From Bacillota bacterium (GTDB taxonomy: Bacteria; Bacillota; Clostridia; Lachnospirales; Lachnospiraceae), in contig JAEWMZ010000002.1 of NCBI GenBank assembly GCA_023392995.1, positions 1-20,395 of the forward strand: 20,395 nt of DNA. Reading direction: 5' to 3'. Under the pieces are notes generated by a model. It had not been told where the DNA came from, did no database searches, and was given only the letters and a program-made list of their open reading frames with translations. Shown here one piece after another: positions 14,549 through 20,357 of the stretch. A program made the position numbers and the translations under genes. Position 1 is the stretch's first letter; the number at the start of each line of letters is the position of its first letter.

Positions 14549-15979
14549 CTATCCTCTGCTTTTACGTAAAACCGTAATTGCCGCTGTCATCAGTATTATA
14601 CCCATAAAAGCTGGTGCCGTATGCCCAAGTGCCACATAAATTTGACCTCCAACGATTGGTCCTATCATTCTTGCTAAAGCTTGGATCGATTGACTACCTC
14701 CTTGAATCCTTCCTTGTTCACTGGAATCCACTGACTTGGAGAGCATCCCATTGAAGGAAGGTCCAAAGATCGAATCACCAAAGCCAAAGATAAACATTCC
14801 GGCGATGAGAAACGGATAGAAAAAGAACAAAGCCGATGCAGCAATAAAACCGTAGCCTATTATCTCCGAACTCATTCCGAGAATTGCGATCTTTTTATCG
14901 CTAAGCTTCATCAAAAGCTTCGGCATTATGAATCCTTGTGAAATAATATCCTGGAGCCCCATAATTGAAAACATAAGTCCGATTATTGCAGGCTTCCAAT
15001 GAAAAGTATCTATCGTAAATTGTGAAAAAACTGCCTGTAAGGAACCATTTGGTATCCAAAGTAAGAATGCTGAGATAAGCAGCCATTTTATGCTTTTCAT
15101 AGAAAGTATGTTAATGAGCTGCTGGAATGGATTCAAGCTTACAAGGGTAATCTCTTTTCGTCTATTCTTCTTTCCAAGACTCTCCGGCATAAATAGGAAT
15201 CCATAAACAACATTCAATATGGTTATGCTTGCGCCAAAATACATTGGTACAGAATAACCAAACCTAGCTAATAATCCACCAAGAGTTGGACCAAGGACAG
15301 CACCTGCACCCACCACCGCACTTACCCATCCAAAGTATTTTGTTCTCTGTTCTCTGGGAATGATATCTGCAAAATATGCAAAAATAGTACTTATACTACC
15401 TCCTGTGATACCTTCTATAATGCGCCCGGCAAATAATACCCAAAGAGCTCCTCCTATACCAAAAACCAAGTACCCGATTGCGGAACCCAAAAGGCATATT
15501 AAAAGTATGGGACGGCGGCCATATTTATCGCTCAAAGCTCCTAGTACAGGAGCTGCAAAGAATACACAAATTGCATAGACAGAGGTCAGCAGTGTAACAA
15601 CGATAGCCTGCTCCCCCGGATTACTTGTATAAGGCTGTACCAAGAATGGTACGACAGGTGCTATGATACTAAAACCAATTCCGCATAAAAATACAGAGAT
15701 AAGACCGAAGATTAAAGCATGCTTATCTACTGTTTGTTCAATCGTTTCTTCTGTAGTTTGCTCTATTACGCGTTCTGTGGTTTGTTCTACGGCCTGCTCT
15801 ACGGTTTGCTTTGTGGCATGCTCTGCGGTCTGCTTTGCGGTCTGCTTTGCGGTTTGCTCTAAGATTTGCTCTGTGGTTTGCTCTGTGGTTTGCTCTGTGG
15901 TTTGCTCTGTGATACGTTCTGTGGTTTGTTCTGCTGTTTGCTTTATGACTTGTGCTTTATATGTTTTTGATTTGAACAC
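14549..15979 (-). CDS. MFS multidrug/tetracycline-type efflux transporter with repetitive N-terminal tail
   Basis: A 476-residue major facilitator protein related to TetA-type drug:H+ antiporters. The membrane domain begins at about residue 87 (HALIFGLISVFLCGIGFSII) and has about 12 hydrophobic segments. Motif A, GALSDKYGRRP, lies at 147-157, and ILGPTLGG-like motif C appears as VLGPTLGGLL. Ahead of it is a hydrophilic tail of roughly 85 residues, most of it about 18 tetrapeptide units of the type QTTE/QTAK (14-85), which is not usual in the family. The start is a GTG at 15979 with GGGGAG 7 nt upstream. No later in-frame Met precedes the first helix, so the tail is probably translated. It has its own promoter overlapped by a palindrome shared with the upstream MarR gene, so drug-inducible control by that MarR is likely. 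Substrate unknown. Confidence 0.9.
   Translation of the reverse strand: MFKSKTYKAQVIKQTAEQTTERITEQTTEQTTEQTTEQILEQTAKQTAKQTAEHATKQTVEQAVEQTTERVIEQTTEETIEQTVDKHALIFGLISVFLCGIGFSIIAPVVPFLVQPYTSNPGEQAIVVTLLTSVYAICVFFAAPVLGALSDKYGRRPILLICLLGSAIGYLVFGIGGALWVLFAGRIIEGITGGSISTIFAYFADIIPREQRTKYFGWVSAVVGAGAVLGPTLGGLLARFGYSVPMYFGASITILNVVYGFLFMPESLGKKNRRKEITLVSLNPFQQLINILSMKSIKWLLISAFLLWIPNGSLQAVFSQFTIDTFHWKPAIIGLMFSIMGLQDIISQGFIMPKLLMKLSDKKIAILGMSSEIIGYGFIAASALFFFYPFLIAGMFIFGFGDSIFGPSFNGMLSKSVDSSEQGRIQGGSQSIQALARMIGPIVGGQIYVALGHTAPAFMGIILMTAAITVLRKSRG
15725..15940 (-). repeat. 12-bp minisatellite coding for tetrapeptide repeats
   Basis: About 18 tandem 12-nt units encode QTAE, QTTE, RITE, QTAK, QTVE and variants at residues 14-85 of the MFS protein. 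Units are diverged but keep the frame. The unit length is a multiple of three, so gain or loss of units would not break the gene. Three adjacent units are nearly identical, suggesting recent duplication. Confidence 0.85.
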
Positions 15980-16036
15980 TTAAATTCTCCCCTCGTAAGT
16001 ATAATTTTCGATGAAAAGCATTTCTAAATCTTTTTT

Positions 16037-16050
16037 GTTTCCAAGGAAAC
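16037..16050. promoter_or_regulatory. 14-bp palindrome in the MFS leader (possible operator)
   Basis: GTTTCCAAGGAAAC is a perfect palindrome just downstream of the expected MFS transcription start. A further inverted half, TGTTTCCTTG (16079-16088), overlaps the -35 and spacer. It may be a second regulator site, unrelated to the shared operator. Confidence 0.55.
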
Positions 16051-16052
16051 AT

Positions 16053-16068
16053 ATTGCATATTTACAAT
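16053..16068. promoter_or_regulatory. Putative MarR operator at the MFS promoter
   Basis: ATTGCATATTTACAAT is a 16-bp near-palindrome (arms ATTGCA and TACAAT, complement ATTGTA). It overlaps the -10 of the MFS promoter. Almost the same sequence, two bases shorter in the centre, sits next to the -10 of the marR-like gene at 16697-16710. Confidence 0.7.
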
Positions 16069-16092
16069 ATCATCATTTTGTTTCCTTGTCAA
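16064..16092 (-). promoter_or_regulatory. Sigma-A promoter of the MFS gene
   Basis: A perfect TTGACA (16092-16087) and TATTGT (16069-16064) are 17 bp apart on the minus strand, about 85 bp upstream of the GTG start. The -10 is covered by the putative MarR operator. Confidence 0.8.
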
Positions 16093-16131
16093 CAAAAAAA
16101 ACAAAAAAGCAGCCTGGGAGAGCTAGGCTGC
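16091..16131 (-). terminator. Rho-independent terminator of the marR-like gene
   Basis: On the minus strand GCAGCCT pairs with AGGCTGC (16131-16125 with 16115-16109, 9-nt loop), followed by TTTTTTGTTTTTTTTGTT. It separates the regulator transcript from the exporter promoter, whose -35 begins inside the U-tract. Confidence 0.9.
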
Positions 16132-16154
16132 GAATGACTTTATTCTTATATAGA

Positions 16155-16218
16155 TTTATTCTTCTTCAGATTTATTCTTCTTCAAACTTATTCTTCTTCA
16201 AACTTATTCGACTTCATG
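16155..16218 (-). repeat. Four tandem 16-bp units at the 3' end of the marR-like gene
   Basis: Units 16155-16170, 16171-16186, 16187-16202 and a diverged 16203-16218 share TTATTCTTCTTCA(A/G)A. The stop codon of the regulator (16188-16190) lies in one of them. Since 16 is not a multiple of three, changes in copy number would alter the protein's last residues. Confidence 0.8.
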
Positions 16219-16676
16219 TATACATCTTGTTTCTTCATCTCTGTATCCAGATGAATACTATACTTTTCAATAAAACGAAGCATTTGATCAAATTGTTCCT
16301 CGGTAACCTCCTCAAAAACGGCTTTATCACGCTCTTGAAACTCTTTGTGGAGCTCCTCATGGATTTTAAAAATTTCTTCTCCCTGAGAAGTCAGTCGAAA
16401 ATAGATTTCTTTTTTGTTCTCAGGCTTCTGGTAACTTTCAATAATGCCTTTTTTTATAAGCTTCTTCGATATTTTACTAATGGCACCATTGGTCATATAA
16501 AAGGCCTCTGCAAGCTTTGTCACGTTGGGATCTACATTTCTTCCAATGTATTCGATACAATGTACTTCAGACGACTTAAAACCCTTAAGACTGTCCTCCA
16601 TCTTAATCTTATTTAGCCAAACCAGCTTCTGAAATACGTCTCTGAAACCCATCATGATCTGTTCTTGTTTGTTCAT
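16188..16676 (-). CDS. MarR-family transcriptional regulator
   Basis: A 162-residue winged-helix regulator of usual MarR length. The recognition region is LAEAFYMTNGAISKISKKLIKKGIIE (about 65-90), followed by the wing with PENKKEIYFRLTSQGEEI and a C-terminal dimerisation helix ending in an acidic tail (NKFEEE). The ATG at 16676 is chosen over one at 16703 because GGGAGGA lies 6 nt upstream. It likely represses its own promoter and that of the MFS exporter just downstream, since both carry the same near-palindrome at the -10/start region. Relief by a drug or phenolic ligand is typical of the family. The C-terminal codons lie in a 16-bp tandem repeat. Confidence 0.9.
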   Translation of the reverse strand: MNKQEQIMMGFRDVFQKLVWLNKIKMEDSLKGFKSSEVHCIEYIGRNVDPNVTKLAEAFYMTNGAISKISKKLIKKGIIESYQKPENKKEIYFRLTSQGEEIFKIHEELHKEFQERDKAVFEEVTEEQFDQMLRFIEKYSIHLDTEMKKQDVYMKSNKFEEE

Positions 16677-16696
16677 GGTCCGTCCTCCCGTACATG

Positions 16697-16710
16697 ATTG
16701 CATTTACAAT
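16697..16710. promoter_or_regulatory. Putative MarR operator at the marR-like promoter
   Basis: ATTGCATTTACAAT has arms ATTGCA and TACAAT around TT. It directly follows the -10 (16711-16716) in the transcription direction, covering the expected start. It matches 16053-16068 apart from a 2-bp shorter centre, which suggests autoregulation. Confidence 0.7.
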
Positions 16711-16739
16711 ATTATATAAGACTTTTGTTTCTATTTCAA
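16711..16739 (-). promoter_or_regulatory. Sigma-A promoter of the marR-like gene
   Basis: TTGAAA (16739-16734) and a perfect TATAAT (16716-16711) are 17 bp apart on the minus strand, about 35 bp before the ATG. Confidence 0.8.
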
Positions 16740-16757
16740 TCATATTCCTTCCTGATT

Positions 16758-16790
16758 GCGGGGCTTTTTCATACCTCACTGAATCCCCGC
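16758..16790. repeat. GC-rich inverted repeat after the AdaA-like gene
   Basis: GCGGGG (16758-16763) pairs with CCCCGC (16785-16790) with a 21-nt loop. It lies between the AdaA stop and the marR-like promoter. No U-tract follows on the minus strand, so it is a weak terminator candidate at best. Confidence 0.4.
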
Positions 16791-16831
16791 TTGCAAAACA
16801 GGTAAATCTTATATCCAAAACCATTGAAAAA

Positions 16832-17410
16832 TCATGATATCTCCCTTTGGTCGGCAACCTTTTCTCTGTATTCTTTTGGTGACATTCCGGTTATTTTCCG
16901 AAATTGTGCGTAAAATGCCGACAGGCTCTCAAAGCCGCATTGTGAAGCGATATTCAATATGTTATTCTTTGTATCGGCAAGAAGCACTTTACCTTGTTCT
17001 ACGCGCAGCTGATGTACATATTCCGCCGGTGTTTTTCCGTACTGCTCTTGAAACAGCTTCGTCATACGGTTTCGACTCAGGCCAATATCAGATAGCCTCT
17101 TTTTCAATTCGCTTTGATCCCTGTAATACTGCTCACAGATAATCTTTATCTTTTCGGCTGCTTCTTTGAGCGGCTGAAACTCTTCCAAATCAGGACGGCA
17201 GCGCTTACAGGGACGCAGCCCGCTATTTTCCGCCTGCTCCAAGGTATTAAAAAAGATAACATTTTCACGCTTAGGACTTTTCGACTTACAGGATGGGCGG
17301 CAGAAAATTCCGGTAGTCTTTACTCCATAGAAGAATCTGCCGTCATATGCGGGGTTACATTCCAGAGAAGCCTTCCATTTTTCTTCCTCCGTTAACTTCT
17401 TATCAGGCAT
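16832..17410 (-). CDS. adaA: AdaA-type methylphosphotriester-DNA methyltransferase / AraC-family activator
   Basis: A 192-residue two-domain protein. The N-terminal Ada zinc domain has the four cysteines C37 and C41 (GIFCRPSCKSKSP) and C68 and C71 (LRPCKRCRPD). In characterised Ada proteins the first of these takes the methyl group from DNA methylphosphotriesters. The C-terminal AraC domain has two helix-turn-helix units, the second around ILNIASQCGFESLSAFYAQFRKITGMSPKEYR. Methylation converts Ada into an activator of alkylation-repair genes. The length and absence of the methylguanine-repair domain match Bacillus AdaA rather than E. coli Ada. AGGAGG lies 8 nt before the ATG. An Ogt-like gene and an MGMT-fold gene lie directly upstream on the same strand, and are its probable regulon. 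Confidence 0.93.
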   Translation of the reverse strand: MPDKKLTEEEKWKASLECNPAYDGRFFYGVKTTGIFCRPSCKSKSPKRENVIFFNTLEQAENSGLRPCKRCRPDLEEFQPLKEAAEKIKIICEQYYRDQSELKKRLSDIGLSRNRMTKLFQEQYGKTPAEYVHQLRVEQGKVLLADTKNNILNIASQCGFESLSAFYAQFRKITGMSPKEYREKVADQREIS

Positions 17411-17490
17411 TTCCCTTCCCTCCTGTCCAAATAATTATTCAATAATTTATTGCTTTTATTCTTAGCAGATCTTATACCCTTCCTACTAAG

Positions 17491-17545
17491 AACTACATCA
17501 CTCATTTTTAAAACTACACCATTCATTTTTTAACCTACACGGCTC
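17491..17545. repeat. ~22-bp direct repeats upstream of adaA
   Basis: AACTACATCACTCATTTTTA and AACTACACCATTCATTTTTT are adjacent, followed by a weaker CCTACACGGCTC copy. They occupy the spacer about 80-135 bp upstream of the AdaA start. Position suggests regulator binding repeats, but they do not look like known Ada boxes. Confidence 0.5.
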
Positions 17546-17613
17546 TTATTTTCATACTTCGTGTCCTTGACTTGGTAAAGCTCGAACTAAATCATTGTCA
17601 GCTGTTTGTTGCT

Positions 17614-18126
17614 TCAATCCGTAAAAAGGACTTTACTATTCTCTATTTTCAACAATTCTTTCTTAAGATCTATACCAGCTGCAAAGCCTACCAGCTGACC
17701 ATTCGATCCAAGTACGCGATGGCAGGGCGTTAGAAGCAAAATCGGGTTTTTGTTATTCGCCATGCCTACGGCACGAGCGGCCTTCGGATTACCAATCATT
17801 TCTGCAATCTGTTTATAGCTCCTCGTTTCCCCGTAGGGAATGCTGCGTAAAGCCTGCCAAACTTTTTTCTGAAAGGCCGTCCCTTGCTCCTTCATTGGTA
17901 AGTCAAAGGCTTTGCGCGCTCCCGCCATATATTCTAATAGCTGACGTTTAGCCTCTTTCAAAACAGGTGATTCATGATTCTCTTCCTTCTCCGGTTTCTC
18001 CGCAAAAGAAAGCTCTGATATCATATGATCCTGCTCTACTATTTTCACGAAACCTAATGGAGTACGAACAATCATACTAACTGACGTTTGATCGCTTGGT
18101 CGCGGGGTGTCGGATGTGAAATGCAT
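17614..18126 (-). CDS. ogt: Methylated-DNA-protein-cysteine methyltransferase (Ogt/AdaB type)
   Basis: A 170-residue suicide repair protein that removes methyl groups from O6-methylguanine. The active site is TPCHRVLGSNG with the acceptor C135. The preceding FQKKVWQALRSIPYGETRSY (85-104) and the arginine finger R118 in KAARAVG are the DNA-binding helix-turn-helix and base-flipping elements. The C-terminal GFAAGIDLKKELL replaces the more usual GYAGGLxRKxxLL, a mild change. A strong AGGAGG lies 7 nt before the ATG. It stands between the Cys-less MGMT-like gene and adaA, all in one direction, like the adaA-adaB pair of Bacillus. Probably induced by methylated AdaA. Confidence 0.94.
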   Translation of the reverse strand: MHFTSDTPRPSDQTSVSMIVRTPLGFVKIVEQDHMISELSFAEKPEKEENHESPVLKEAKRQLLEYMAGARKAFDLPMKEQGTAFQKKVWQALRSIPYGETRSYKQIAEMIGNPKAARAVGMANNKNPILLLTPCHRVLGSNGQLVGFAAGIDLKKELLKIENSKVLFTD

Positions 18127-18193
18127 AAGAAAACCTCCTTTTTATTTCTATCAATAGCAGGTAATTGCGAATACTATATTGTTTTGCTATTGC

Positions 18194-18207
18194 CTATCTA
18201 TAGATAG
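18194..18207. promoter_or_regulatory. 14-bp perfect palindrome upstream of ogt
   Basis: CTATCTATAGATAG lies about 70-80 bp upstream of the ogt start, in the spacer after the MGMT-like gene. A TATAGT at about 18173-18178 could be a -10 with a poor -35. The palindrome could be a dimer-binding operator for this promoter. No match to a known regulator is claimed. Confidence 0.45.
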
Positions 18208-18245
18208 TGTACCCGTTTATCCCTTCCACTTCTACCTGTTTTGCA

Positions 18246-18734
18246 TCATTCAATTTTTCGTAATTCATATAATACCTTTTTATAATCCATGACATAATAA
18301 GTGAGGTTCTTTCTGCCTTTTTGGATAATAATATGCCCTTCACCTTCCAGTTTCACTTTTTGTGCCTCTATTCCGCCTGGATATTTCGAATTTAATTCTC
18401 CATCTGCTTTTAACGTCCTCCAATAGGGTGTTTCATGCTCATTACGCTGATAGCTTGCCCACGCTGCAATGGATACAAAAATGCCTGCAGTTATTGGTTC
18501 CGTAAAATCTGCACCGCTTAACTCGGCAAAGTATTCCCGTATCTCTCCAATCGTAATTACTTTCCCATAGGGCACAGATTTCATCACTTTATCATACTCG
18601 ATCGGCGGAGCGAAATACATTTTGTCTCCCCCATATTTTTCAATGCTTCTTGAATCAGTGATTACCTGCATTTTTGGCATATCTTTGTTGTCATTTAACA
18701 TTGCATTAAAATCCTTTTTATCCTCATTTGCCAT
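18246..18734 (-). CDS. MGMT-fold protein lacking the acceptor cysteine (alkyltransferase-like)
   Basis: A 162-residue protein with the DNA-binding domain of O6-alkylguanine alkyltransferases: YDKVMKSVPYGKVITIGEI (48-66) matches the MGMT segment VWQALRSIPYGETRSYKQI. The active-site PCHRV is replaced by PYWRT (103-107), putting Y104 where the cysteine should be. The arginine-finger segment ARAVG is replaced by PITAGI, so it cannot be a methyltransferase. Alkyltransferase-like (ATL) proteins of similar size bind lesions and recruit nucleotide-excision repair, but classic ATLs have PWHRV and keep the finger, so this is a divergent subtype. An ATG at 18734 with AGGAGG 8 nt upstream is preferred to a TTG at 18755. 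A good promoter precedes it. Context is alkylation repair. Confidence 0.82.
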   Translation of the reverse strand: MANEDKKDFNAMLNDNKDMPKMQVITDSRSIEKYGGDKMYFAPPIEYDKVMKSVPYGKVITIGEIREYFAELSGADFTEPITAGIFVSIAAWASYQRNEHETPYWRTLKADGELNSKYPGGIEAQKVKLEGEGHIIIQKGRKNLTYYVMDYKKVLYELRKIE

Positions 18735-18754
18735 ATTCAACACCTCCTGCCTCA

Positions 18755-18783
18755 ATTATAAGGATATTATGTATGCTATGCAA
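18755..18783 (-). promoter_or_regulatory. Sigma-A promoter of the MGMT-like gene
   Basis: TTGCAT (18783-18778) and a perfect TATAAT (18760-18755) are 17 bp apart on the minus strand. The start would fall near 18748, giving a very short leader just ahead of the ribosome site. It may drive all three repair genes, though the spacers leave room for further promoters. Confidence 0.7.
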
Positions 18784-18829
18784 TGAGACTGTTTTAAAAA
18801 ACATCACTAAAATCTATTCAAATAAAGAT

Positions 18830-18868
18830 AAAAAAGATACCGCCGGAACTCTTCACGCTCCTGGCGGT
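18830..18868 (-). terminator. Rho-independent terminator after the mutarotase gene
   Basis: On the minus strand ACCGCC(A)GGA pairs with TCCGGCGGT (18868-18859 with 18847-18839, one bulged base), followed by ATCTTTTTTATC. It closes the UROD-like/mutarotase transcript 68 bp after the mutarotase stop. Confidence 0.85.
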
Positions 18869-18935
18869 TACCCCTTTTCTCACTATTAATTGTTAGTCTC
18901 TTTCAATTCGTATGCTCCTAAGGCTACTACTCTTA

Positions 18936-19259
18936 TCAATCCAGATGATATATTTCCTTCAGTCCAGACCAGAATTCTCCTTCCTTTCGGTCATCAAGGG
19001 GCTGCATTAAAGGCTTAACTACATCCCACCATGCCTGGGTGTTGGGATCTGCTGCCATTTTAGCCATGTCCTTCTCAAAATCATCTCCGTCGTACTCATA
19101 ATAAGCAAATAAATACTCACCTCTGTTGTAGATCGAATAGTTTTTCAAGTGACACTTTCGAATCATCTCATTTACCCCTGGCATGGGATTTGCATGCCAT
19201 TTTTCATATGCCTCCAAATCCTTTACTTTAATCATTTCTCCAAATCTACGAACTGCCAT
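18936..19259 (-). CDS. rhaM: L-rhamnose mutarotase family protein
   Basis: A 107-residue protein of the RhaM/DUF718 family. Y18 and H22 (AYEKWHANP) correspond to the catalytic Tyr and His of E. coli RhaM, and W77-W78 (QAWWDVVKPL) to its paired tryptophans. KNYSIYNRGEYLFAYYEY is the family's central strand pair. The enzyme interconverts alpha and beta anomers of L-rhamnose or related sugars, working as a cytoplasmic dimer. AGGAGA precedes the ATG by 10 nt. It lies 60 bp after the UROD-like gene on the same strand and ahead of a terminator, so the two are probably co-transcribed. No rhamnose isomerase, kinase or aldolase is within the window, so the sugar could be rhamnose, fucose or a methylated sugar. 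Confidence 0.88.
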   Translation of the reverse strand: MAVRRFGEMIKVKDLEAYEKWHANPMPGVNEMIRKCHLKNYSIYNRGEYLFAYYEYDGDDFEKDMAKMAADPNTQAWWDVVKPLMQPLDDRKEGEFWSGLKEIYHLD

Positions 19260-19319
19260 CTTCTTTTCGTCTCCTATACTCTCCCCGCATCCCGATTACA
19301 GGAAGATGTTTTACTTTCA

Positions 19320-20357
19320 CTAGTAGATCTTCTGCGCTTCCTCAAACAGAGCATGAATATTTGCCGGAGGAATATCCTTCATAACTGCCTCATGGCTTGG
19401 AGAAATAATCAGTCCGGTAGGAAAAATAGTGCGTAATTCCTGAACCTTAGCGCGTACCATGTCGGGTGTTCCATTCACCAATAAATCTTGTGTATCAACA
19501 CCTCCACAGTAGGAAACCCTACCATCAAATTTCTCCTTCAAATTCTGAGGCTCCATGCCTGCTGCCAAGGCCTGGATCGGATGAATCACATCTACTCCTG
19601 CTTCGATCAGATCCGGAATTACGTCAACGATAGAACCACAGGAATGATATATTACCTTTAAGCCGTAAGAATGAGCCTGCTCAACCAGCTTTTTACAGCC
19701 TGGAATTACAAAATCACGTACACACTGAGGGGAAAGCATCAGTCCTCTCTGACTTCCCACATCATTACCGATTAATACTGCATCTAATTTACCTTTCGTT
19801 GCCTCGAAGAAAATCTCATTGGCCTTTAAGTAGAAATCTACAATTTTATCATCAACCGCCTGATAAATCTCAGGGTTCGCCAGCATATTCATCAGAGCTG
19901 TTTCCATACCAAAGGATGCACAGGTATCCTGGAAATGAGCTGACCAACACATAGCCAAACGTACTTTATCCTCCGGTGCCTGATCGATTCTTCTCTTGCA
20001 TTCTTCTACATCAATATACTTCGCAGGATCGGGCCATTCAAAAAACTCCAGATCCTCAAGCTCCTCCGCATCCTTAAAGCAACCATCTGCGGTAAGGGTA
20101 CGCTCCTCACTATCTACATTGCCATCCATATACCAGTCAAAGGCTGCGAATATCGCATTAGCCGTCGGGGATTGATACGGAACCTCTATGGCATAAAAAT
20201 CATCACCCACCGCAAGCTTTAGTTCATGGATATCCTTTACTCCGTAATAATCAAACAACGCAGGCTGCGCCTTGATGTCCGGCATTCCGATCCAAGCGGC
20301 CGGACGATCCACCGTTTCACGGTTCACGGTTGCAAAAAAACGTTCTCTACTGTTCAT
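19320..20357 (-). CDS. Uroporphyrinogen-decarboxylase-like protein (MtaA/CmuA-type methyltransferase relative)
   Basis: A 345-residue TIM-barrel protein of the URO-D superfamily. True HemE is unlikely: its N-terminal substrate-binding arginine stretch is not obvious, and the gene sits beside a sugar mutarotase. The VIYHSCGSIVDVIPDLIEAG segment (235-254) matches the zinc-binding HxC of corrinoid-dependent methyltransferases (MtaA, MtbA, CmuA): H238 and C240. The third ligand cysteine expected in a PGC context near 320 is replaced by Ser (ISPSHEA); C284 (SYCGGVDTQ) is a possible substitute. These relatives move methyl groups between a corrinoid protein and a thiol, or act on O-methylated compounds. 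No corrinoid protein is in the window. AGGAG lies 8 nt before the ATG. The promoter is probably past the right edge. Confidence 0.85.
   Translation of the reverse strand: MNSRERFFATVNRETVDRPAAWIGMPDIKAQPALFDYYGVKDIHELKLAVGDDFYAIEVPYQSPTANAIFAAFDWYMDGNVDSEERTLTADGCFKDAEELEDLEFFEWPDPAKYIDVEECKRRIDQAPEDKVRLAMCWSAHFQDTCASFGMETALMNMLANPEIYQAVDDKIVDFYLKANEIFFEATKGKLDAVLIGNDVGSQRGLMLSPQCVRDFVIPGCKKLVEQAHSYGLKVIYHSCGSIVDVIPDLIEAGVDVIHPIQALAAGMEPQNLKEKFDGRVSYCGGVDTQDLLVNGTPDMVRAKVQELRTIFPTGLIISPSHEAVMKDIPPANIHALFEEAQKIY

Noticed and set aside
15725..15940. Possible CRISPR-like array
   Set aside because: Units are 12 bp, contiguous, without spacers, and in frame with the MFS gene. This is a coding minisatellite.
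15663..15983. Plus-strand frame rich in repeated Val-Cys-Ser
   Set aside because: It is the antisense reading of the 12-bp minisatellite in the MFS gene. The minus-strand frame has a ribosome site, promoter and a full transporter domain.
16011..16616. 201-codon plus-strand frame
   Set aside because: Antisense to the MarR gene and running through its terminator and the MFS promoter. Phe/Leu-rich from the antisense of A-rich coding DNA.
16609..16857. 82-codon minus-strand frame between the AdaA and MarR genes
   Set aside because: Overlaps the well-supported MarR promoter, operator and start as well as the AdaA end. No domain and no ribosome site.
19320..20357. Annotation as HemE (haem biosynthesis)
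   Set aside because: The HSCG zinc-type motif and the mutarotase partner fit the MtaA/CmuA-like branch better, and no other haem gene is nearby.
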